Assembly: GCA_030836365.1 (NCBI GenBank)
Contig: JAURQB010000173.1
Span: 1 to 11,741, forward strand
DNA: 11,741 bases
Origin: Bdellovibrionota bacterium
GTDB lineage: Bacteria > Bdellovibrionota > Bacteriovoracia > Bacteriovoracales > Bacteriovoracaceae
Direction: 5' to 3'
A program made the position numbers and the translations under genes. The notes below the pieces were generated by a model. That model was not told the DNA's origin, searched no databases, and saw nothing but the letters and a program-made list of their open reading frames with translations. Positions 7,072 to 11,741 of this stretch are shown here, piece after piece; position 1 is the first letter of the stretch, and the number at the start of each line of letters is the position of its first letter.

Positions 7072-7791
7072 TTATTTCTTCTTTTTCTTCATTAAGAAAA
7101 ATGCACCCACAACAACTGCGCCGACAATTGCATAGGTTGTTGTATCGTCTCCTCCACCTGCGCCCGCACTTTTCTTTCGCTGAGCACCGATATCCATTTG
7201 ACCACCTTCACTTGGGATAAAAGTCGTATCTCCAAGAAGGTCTTCATCTTTCTTTTTCACAAAGTTAGCAATGTTTTGATTTTTCTGTCTAAAGACTCTT
7301 AAGCTACCAACAATGTTATCAAAAATTCCTTGGTAACTTGAATAATGATCTTTTGCCACACTTAACGTCACCGCAACACCCAAGTCTTCTTTAACCGTGG
7401 CCAAATACCTTGTATAAAACCCAGGGACTTCTGAAGCAAGATGAAGAGCATCGACCCATCGATGGCCATTAACATCTTTAATGTTTGCGTACTTTGATTC
7501 ACTCACCTGAGTTTTTCCGCCGGGAAGAGTGAAGGTTTTTTGTTTCTTCAGATAATCTTGATATTGGGGCAGGCTATCCTGAGAGCCCCTTACTTTGGCG
7601 GCCAGAATAATAATTGCTTCTTTTTTTCGATCATTATTTGTACTCTGACAAACCCACTCTGTTCCCTCAAGTGCACATTCCCAACCAGAAGGTAATTCAA
7701 ACTCCGTATATTGATTGGTAAATCTTTTTGCTTGTGCACTCAAACAAATAAAGCAAAAAACGGTAAAGAAAAATATTTTCACGCGCATCAT
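7072..7791 (-). CDS. Secreted protein with PsbP/Mog1-like body and C-terminal Gly-rich/TM/Lys5 tail
   Basis: The 239-residue protein starts with a clear signal peptide (1-21, cleavage after SAQA). ATG at 7791 has AGGAG six bases upstream. The body (about 24-167) begins FELPSGWECALEGTEWVC and ends with GSLRVF. This order of 'P-x-GW' strand, IIIL strand, helix and terminal 'S-x-R' strand recalls the PsbP/Mog1/DcrB-type alpha-beta fold, a tentative structural guess. C39 and C48 could form a disulfide. A polar linker (about 168-207) leads to a Gly-rich stretch with GGGDD, a single hydrophobic helix (about 219-234) and five terminal lysines. That tripartite tail looks like GlyGly-CTERM or LPXTG-type C-terminal sorting/anchoring signals but matches none exactly. 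If not cleaved, it would anchor the protein in the inner membrane with the lysines inside. It is last in the leftward gene set, directly before the terminator. No specific function is recognised. Confidence 0.85.
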   Translation of the reverse strand: MMRVKIFFFTVFCFICLSAQAKRFTNQYTEFELPSGWECALEGTEWVCQSTNNDRKKEAIIILAAKVRGSQDSLPQYQDYLKKQKTFTLPGGKTQVSESKYANIKDVNGHRWVDALHLASEVPGFYTRYLATVKEDLGVAVTLSVAKDHYSSYQGIFDNIVGSLRVFRQKNQNIANFVKKKDEDLLGDTTFIPSEGGQMDIGAQRKKSAGAGGGDDTTTYAIVGAVVVGAFFLMKKKKK

Positions 7792-7875
7792 GAGAGACTC
7801 CTAAATTATTCTTTCTTTTAATTTTAACTGATGATGGAATTCAAACAACAAGAAAATTATGCACTTATGTATTTT

Positions 7876-9045
7876 TTAGCGAACCCGAACAATGAAACCT
7901 TTTTTAATAGGAATATTTCGATGAATTTTGTTTATCTTCACAACCGAAGAATCACTTTCAACACTAAAAATTACTCCACTGGCAATTAAAATATTACCCC
8001 CAAAAAAATCACTCTGATAAATATCAACACTCATCCCACGCTCAATGTCACTGCTGATACCCTTATTGATTTTCACGAAATTACTTCGCGGACTGATTTT
8101 TGAAATAGTTGCACTATCTCGATATTCCTTAAATTCTCGGTCAAGAGAGTTCGTGCTCTCGATACCTTTTCCCATCCATGTTAAGCCAGCACCAACTCTC
8201 CAGCCCTCATCCGTGCTCGATCCACTAAAAATGCGAGAAGCAAAAACTCGCCCCCCCCAAGAGCTACCCCACAACCCCAATTCAACTTTTGGACGCATCC
8301 ACGATCTGTTAATGGAATTAAATAAATTTGTCACACCAGTGCTCATCTCAGGTCTGGCAGCGACACTTCCTCCAAAAGGATCATTATTTAAACTGATGAT
8401 TCCATCTACACCAAGCATGAAAGACGCCATCGTTCCCTTGAAAAGGTAATGGACATCATAGAGTAGTTCATCACTCAGGTGATCCGGCGGTAATTGATAA
8501 TGAAGAGAGCCTTCAATAAAGTGGCCAGAAACAAAAGGAGCAGAAAACAATAATCCCCCTTTTATCCAAAGCCCATCATCACCGAGAATAATATTATTAT
8601 TTGGTGCACTACCTGTAGCATAAATATTGTTGGTGTAAGCAGTATTTCTAACATCTCCTTCAAACGCGAAAAACATCCCCAAAGCGTTGGCCAAATGAAA
8701 CTTCCCCCCCACATGATAACTTTCGATATTCGTATTCTTCAACTGAATTTCATCAGAGGTAGAATTTACAATTCGAAAACGCCCACCCCCAAACATTTCA
8801 AAATTTGGAGCAAATCCATACTTTATTAAAAGATCCGAGTTGATCATCGAAAACTCTTCATCAGGCTCCATGTTGACGACGTTTCCATCAATATCAAAAC
8901 TTGCCGTTTTGTAAAAATAACTTCCAGATAAATCGACGCGTAGCTCTTTTTCTCGAACTGTTTTACCTAAAATTGTTTTTGAATGAACCCGATTAAAATG
9001 GCCTTGAAAAAATAAAATAAAAAATACTAAACAAATTCGCCCCAC
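7876..9045 (-). CDS. Predicted outer-membrane beta-barrel protein with C-terminal FlgT-C-like domain
   Basis: The 389-residue protein has a signal peptide (about 1-22, cleavage near VHS/K). Residues about 34-292 show repeated short amphipathic strands with aromatic and glycine residues (for example YGFAPNFEMFGGGRFRI, VELGLWGSSWGGRVFASRIF, GWRVGAGLTWMG), which suggests a beta-barrel exposed on the surface. Residues about 310-389 form a separate small beta domain, with 'KISPRSNFVKINKG' followed by 'ERGMSVDIYQSD', 'IASGVIFSVESDSSVVKI' and a final 'IKKGFIVRV'. This layout resembles the C-terminal domain of FlgT and related periplasmic proteins. The start is GTG with GAGGGG just upstream, and it overlaps the preceding gene by 19 bases. 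G8 and G7 homopolymers in the coding strand may allow slippage. Barrel assignment is moderate; transport or adhesion role unknown. Confidence 0.82.
   Translation of the reverse strand: MGRICLVFFILFFQGHFNRVHSKTILGKTVREKELRVDLSGSYFYKTASFDIDGNVVNMEPDEEFSMINSDLLIKYGFAPNFEMFGGGRFRIVNSTSDEIQLKNTNIESYHVGGKFHLANALGMFFAFEGDVRNTAYTNNIYATGSAPNNNIILGDDGLWIKGGLLFSAPFVSGHFIEGSLHYQLPPDHLSDELLYDVHYLFKGTMASFMLGVDGIISLNNDPFGGSVAARPEMSTGVTNLFNSINRSWMRPKVELGLWGSSWGGRVFASRIFSGSSTDEGWRVGAGLTWMGKGIESTNSLDREFKEYRDSATISKISPRSNFVKINKGISSDIERGMSVDIYQSDFFGGNILIASGVIFSVESDSSVVKINKIHRNIPIKKGFIVRVR
8251..8258 (-). repeat. G8 homopolymer (C8 on + strand) inside the barrel gene
   Basis: Eight consecutive C on the + strand read as G8 in the coding strand, encoding the Gly-Gly of WGGR (residues 263-266). 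A second run, G7, lies at 8704-8710 in the HVGGKF segment. Single-base slippage in either would frameshift the protein. Such long G runs stand out in this A/T-rich window. Confidence 0.9.
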
Positions 9046-9671
9046 TGGCCCCTCTCTTGTCTAAATCCAAATTCATTTGGCCGCATCTCATCTACGTCCA
9101 CATCACAATGATACAGTCTTTTTACAACAGGCCAATGCCCCGGCAATTTTTCAAACAAGACCACTCCAGAAACATAAAGAGATAGAGGAAAATCAAAATC
9201 ATTTCTCGCTGTGCTGACCGCTTGCCGTAAAATAGACTCTCTTTTTGGCCTGCCAATAGGAAGAACCGTTTCATAAAATTTTTTTCCTCTGCGCTTAAAC
9301 TTAACTTCCCAATCCTCTAGCGAATTCGCCAAACTTTCTTGAGCGTAGATAAGCTCCTCGGGGAGGTTGGCACTCAGGAATATCATTGGTTTTTTGGCAT
9401 AAGAAAAATCTAGCTGCTTAAAATTTAAACGCAAAAGTTGATCTTGCCCAAAAAATATTGACTCCAAATCTTCGGTCAAAATTTGACTAAGGGCCTCAAT
9501 ACCTTTTTTTGCTTGCTGATGCTGCCCCTTAAAAGGCAGCTCAAACGGCGGCAAAATAGTCATTTGTAACATTTTACAGTGATTGTAGTGAGGATCAAAT
9601 TGTCGTCTGAAAGAGTCGATTTTTTTAAACTGAACAAAGTTTTGATGAAACGTCAGGCCAATAAAATACAC
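9027..9671 (-). CDS. 2'-5' RNA ligase-like (2H phosphoesterase superfamily) protein, probably catalytically inactive
   Basis: The 214-residue protein fits the bacterial '2'-5' RNA ligase family protein' group. It starts with MYFIGLTF like typical RLFIAL starts, has a 'RRQFDP' segment (22-27), first core motif LQMTILPPF (35-43), second core motif FYETVLPIG (132-140), and a late strand SLYVSGVVLFEKLPGHW (164-180) matching the 'L.Ly.s' strand. Active members use two H-x-T/S motifs for 2',3'-cyclic phosphate or 2'-5' bond chemistry. Here both histidine positions appear replaced, by Q36 and Y133, although both threonines remain (T38, T135). It may therefore bind RNA or a nucleotide without catalysis. 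The GTG start is strongly supported by AAGGAGG five bases upstream. Soluble, no signal peptide. Its 3' end overlaps the barrel gene by 19 bases, so the two are probably translated together. Confidence 0.75.
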   Translation of the reverse strand: MYFIGLTFHQNFVQFKKIDSFRRQFDPHYNHCKMLQMTILPPFELPFKGQHQQAKKGIEALSQILTEDLESIFFGQDQLLRLNFKQLDFSYAKKPMIFLSANLPEELIYAQESLANSLEDWEVKFKRRGKKFYETVLPIGRPKRESILRQAVSTARNDFDFPLSLYVSGVVLFEKLPGHWPVVKRLYHCDVDVDEMRPNEFGFRQERGQWGEFV

Positions 9672-9742
9672 TTATCCCTCCTTGGACAGCGAATGCGCCT
9701 AGGGATATTGTATGACTATCAAAGATAAATAGAAAGTATTTT

Positions 9743-10357
9743 TTAAGCAGCTCTCTCTTGCATGATTGGGCATGCAGGTTTAACCGGTAAAAACAATCGG
9801 GTATAAAAGAAATTTTTCTCACGTACAAATCGCAGCTTACCGCCATTTTCAGAGCAAATGGCATCAATTGACTCCAACCCAAACGTTTCAGAGCTTGATG
9901 AAAAAGCACTATTAACCTGAACCTTATTTTTCAAAGCGAACAATAAGTGTCCGTTAACAACTTTAATTCTCAGTGAAATATCGCTACTTGAGTACGCATG
10001 TTGTTTGAGATTTTGAGCGAGATTAGACAAGATAACAGTAAAGTCATTTTTAGCTATTTCTGATTGATAGTGTTGAATGTTATCGTCAGCTGAAATAATT
10101 AAGCTAACCTCTCGATCAATAAAAAATTGCCTCGTGAATTCCACTATCTCACTGCAGTCCCACTTTTTGCCACCGGTTGGGCCTTTCGTGCTTTTTACTT
10201 CTTGTAATTTTGAAACCTGATAAATAGCACTTTCGCACTCTTGTTGAATGATACGCAACTCCTCTCTACCTCCGGTTTTGTTTTCTTTTTCGCAAAGAAG
10301 GTAAATCTGCTGCAAGTGATTGATTAAATCATGAAGAATTATATTTTTGTTAGGCAT
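9743..10357 (-). CDS. Soluble Spo0B-like / truncated histidine-kinase-like protein
   Basis: I choose the ATG at 10357 (204 residues), because AAGGGAGGG lies just upstream; an in-frame TTG at 10384 would place that Shine-Dalgarno inside the gene. The N-terminus ILHDLINHLQQI (7-18) resembles the phospho-accepting helix of Spo0B and AgrC/CitA-type kinases (HD-x2-NHLQ-x-I), with H9 as the candidate phospho-site. Residues about 31-55 could complete a two-helix dimerisation hairpin. ILSNLAQNLKQHA (109-121) looks like an N-box with N116. ETFGLESIDAICSENGGKLRF (157-177) looks like the last ATPase box. No D-x-G-x-G box is visible between them, so ATP binding may be lost. There is no sensor domain, signal peptide or membrane segment. 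Either a histidine phosphotransferase or a degenerate kinase is possible; no response regulator is encoded nearby. Confidence 0.72.
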   Translation of the reverse strand: MPNKNIILHDLINHLQQIYLLCEKENKTGGREELRIIQQECESAIYQVSKLQEVKSTKGPTGGKKWDCSEIVEFTRQFFIDREVSLIISADDNIQHYQSEIAKNDFTVILSNLAQNLKQHAYSSSDISLRIKVVNGHLLFALKNKVQVNSAFSSSSETFGLESIDAICSENGGKLRFVREKNFFYTRLFLPVKPACPIMQERAA

Positions 10358-10373
10358 TGGCCCTCCCTTTAAA

Positions 10374-10391
10374 ACCGCGTGCAACGGCGGT
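10374..10391 (-). terminator. Weak hairpin after eno, possible attenuating terminator
   Basis: ACCGC (10374-10378) and GCGGT (10387-10391) form a 5-bp GC-rich stem with an 8-base loop. In the leftward transcript it is followed by UUUUA, and an 8-base T run (complement of 10394-10401) precedes it. It lies between the eno stop codon and the Shine-Dalgarno of the next gene, so it could partly terminate or stabilise the eno message. The short stem and U-tract make it weak. Confidence 0.3.
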
Positions 10392-10424
10392 GTAAAAAAA
10401 ACTTCGGAAGGGCCTTAGATGAAA

Positions 10425-11705
10425 CTATCTAACGGGAAAATACTTAGCGTCACCGCCAAGTTCCTCTTCAATCCGTAGAAGCTGATTATATTTCTCCATC
10501 CTATCCGAACGAGATGCAGATCCCGTTTTGATATGTCCAGCTCCTGTGGCAACCGCCAGGTCAGCAATAAAGTGATCACCTGTTTCACCAGAGCGATGAC
10601 TAATAATTGCTTCAAAGTCATGGCCATATGCCAGATTCATTGCCTCAAATGTTTCAGTCAGTGTTCCGATTTGATTAACTTTTACCAAGATCGAATTGGC
10701 CAAGTTTTTATCAATTCCCTCTTGGAGAATTTTTTTGTTGGTCACAAATAAGTCATCCCCAACAAGTAAAACTTTTTGACCTAACTGAGCATTTAGCAAT
10801 GCCCAACCCTCGTGATCATCTTCCGCAAGCCCATCCTCTATCGAATAGATCGGATACTGCGCAACTAGAGATGAATAATAATCAACCATTTGCGCAGAGG
10901 AGAAATTTTTCCCCTGCATCTGATACACACCATTTGAATAAAACTCACTACTGGCCGAATCAAGACTTAAACTAATATCACTTCCAGCTCTAAATCCCGC
11001 CTTTTCTATTGCTGTTAAGATCAGCTCAATTGCTTGCTCATGACTCTCTAATTCAGGAGCAAACCCTCCTTCATCTCCAACGTTTGTACTTAAACCTTTT
11101 GAGCTCAGAACTGACTTTAGTGCATGAAATGTTTCTACTCCTGCACGAAAGTTTTCACTAAAACTCGACTTAAGGTGTGGAATAATCATGAACTCTTGAA
11201 TATCAAGGTTGTTACTAGCGTGCTCTCCACCGTTAATAATATTCATCAGCGGCGATGGAAGGCACATTCCCCTCTTATGCATTGGAGACTCTGGGATGGA
11301 TGATAAGTACTGAAACAAACTTATTCCCTTGGCCATGGCGCCTGCTCTTGCACACGCCATACTCACCGCGAGCATCCCATTGGCCCCAAGATTTTTCTTA
11401 AACTCGGTCCCATCTAGTTCCAACATCGTGTAATCAATTTCTTTTTGTGCGGTTACATCTTTGCCAATTATTGCTGGAGCAATTTGATCATGAACATTTG
11501 CAATTGCCTGACGAACAGACTTCCCAAGGTAATAGGACTTATCTCCATCTCTTAATTCAAGAGCTTCCTTTGTTCCCGTCGATGCCCCACTAGGGACTGC
11601 TGCTCTTGCAAGCATTCCATTGTCTAAATGAACATCGGCCTCAATTGTTGGGTTTCCCCTGGAGTCTAAAATCTGTCGGGCGAAAATTTTTGATATAGTG
11701 GCCAT
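10425..11705 (-). CDS. eno: Enolase (phosphopyruvate hydratase)
   Basis: Enolase converts 2-phosphoglycerate to phosphoenolpyruvate in glycolysis, in the cytoplasm, with Mg2+; in many bacteria it also joins the RNA degradosome. The protein is full length (426 residues) and near-colinear with E. coli Eno. Visible motifs in order are the N-terminal IDSRGNPT-type segment (here LDSRGNPTIEADVHL), loop PSGASTGTKEALELRDGD, NIINGGEHASNNLDIQEFM, VGDEGGFAP with the catalytic glutamate, metal ligands in SLDSASSEF, SIEDGLAEDD and VGDDLFVTN, signature ILVKVNQIGTLTET with the catalytic lysine, and SHRSGETGD. It ends RIEEELGGDAKYFP, as usual. The ATG at 11705 is preceded by GAGG with suitable spacing; an in-frame TTG at 11720 overlaps that site and is not the start. 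The promoter lies mostly beyond the right edge. It is the first visible gene of the leftward group. Confidence 0.98.
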   Translation of the reverse strand: MATISKIFARQILDSRGNPTIEADVHLDNGMLARAAVPSGASTGTKEALELRDGDKSYYLGKSVRQAIANVHDQIAPAIIGKDVTAQKEIDYTMLELDGTEFKKNLGANGMLAVSMACARAGAMAKGISLFQYLSSIPESPMHKRGMCLPSPLMNIINGGEHASNNLDIQEFMIIPHLKSSFSENFRAGVETFHALKSVLSSKGLSTNVGDEGGFAPELESHEQAIELILTAIEKAGFRAGSDISLSLDSASSEFYSNGVYQMQGKNFSSAQMVDYYSSLVAQYPIYSIEDGLAEDDHEGWALLNAQLGQKVLLVGDDLFVTNKKILQEGIDKNLANSILVKVNQIGTLTETFEAMNLAYGHDFEAIISHRSGETGDHFIADLAVATGAGHIKTGSASRSDRMEKYNQLLRIEEELGGDAKYFPVR

Positions 11706-11741
11706 GAAAAAATACCTCAATAAATAAATTAAATATCAAAA

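Noticed and set aside
8045..8449. 134-codon open frame on the + strand
   Set aside because: It lies wholly antisense to the barrel gene, whose signal peptide, strand pattern and start signal are coherent; no family features in the antisense frame.
9672..9742. Promoter between the kinase-like and 2H-like genes
   Set aside because: A TACAAT -10-like hexamer exists on the - strand but no acceptable -35 element at 16-18 bases; evidence too weak to list.
9625..9909. 94-codon open frame on the - strand bridging two genes
   Set aside because: It overlaps the well-supported start region of the 2H-like gene and the end of the kinase-like gene in another frame, with no recognisable motif.
10358..10384. 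TTG start extending the histidine-kinase-like protein by nine residues
   Set aside because: The strong AAGGGAGGG site lies inside this extension and is correctly spaced for the ATG at 10357.
11706..11720. TTG start extending enolase by five residues
   Set aside because: The extension covers the GAGG ribosome binding site and adds residues absent from other enolases; ATG at 11705 gives the normal N-terminus.

Overview
The window comes from an AT-rich, double-membraned (Gram-negative-type) bacterium. The support is Sec signal peptides on five proteins, a predicted outer-membrane beta-barrel, a periplasmic 5'-nucleotidase and a bacterial enolase. The overall style (A/T-rich codons, many exported orphan proteins of unknown family) would fit Bdellovibrionota/Bacteriovoracales, but that is an impression and no marker gene in the window proves it. 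There is no RNA gene, mobile element or CRISPR array, and no gene-free stretch above 300 bases.

Left part, + strand (1-2724): the 3' end of a cysteine-rich gene of unknown function. Its stop codon directly abuts the GTG start of a leucine-carboxyl-methyltransferase-like (TcmP/PPM1-type) SAM methyltransferase. Next comes an exported UshA-type metallophosphatase/5'-nucleotidase, whose start codon lies in a perfect 9-bp inverted repeat.

Middle part, + strand (2725-7022): a 105-bp intergenic region with a sigma-28-like promoter candidate leads into a two-gene operon with a 4-base ATGA overlap. The two genes encode 700- and 697-residue multi-helix exported proteins that are diverged full-length paralogs. 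They share eight cysteines in a 4+2+2 arrangement, a matching set of hydrophobic segments, and a very similar C-terminal motif (D-I-V-x-K-x-G-V-S-I-[FW]-K-V, then R-Y-x-K-S-A). The linkers just before that motif carry opposite charge. I do not recognise the family. This pair is the best candidate in the window for an undescribed envelope system, probably a heteromeric complex.

Right part, - strand (7072-11705), read from right to left: enolase (eno), a soluble Spo0B-like/truncated histidine-kinase-like protein, a 2'-5' RNA ligase-like (2H phosphoesterase) protein with both catalytic histidine positions substituted, an outer-membrane barrel with a C-terminal FlgT-C-like domain, and a secreted protein with a Gly-rich/TM/Lys5 tail. 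Spacers are 67, 71, -19 and 84 bases, so read-through transcription is plausible. The convergent operons meet at a GC-rich hairpin at 7027-7044 that looks like a bidirectional terminator.
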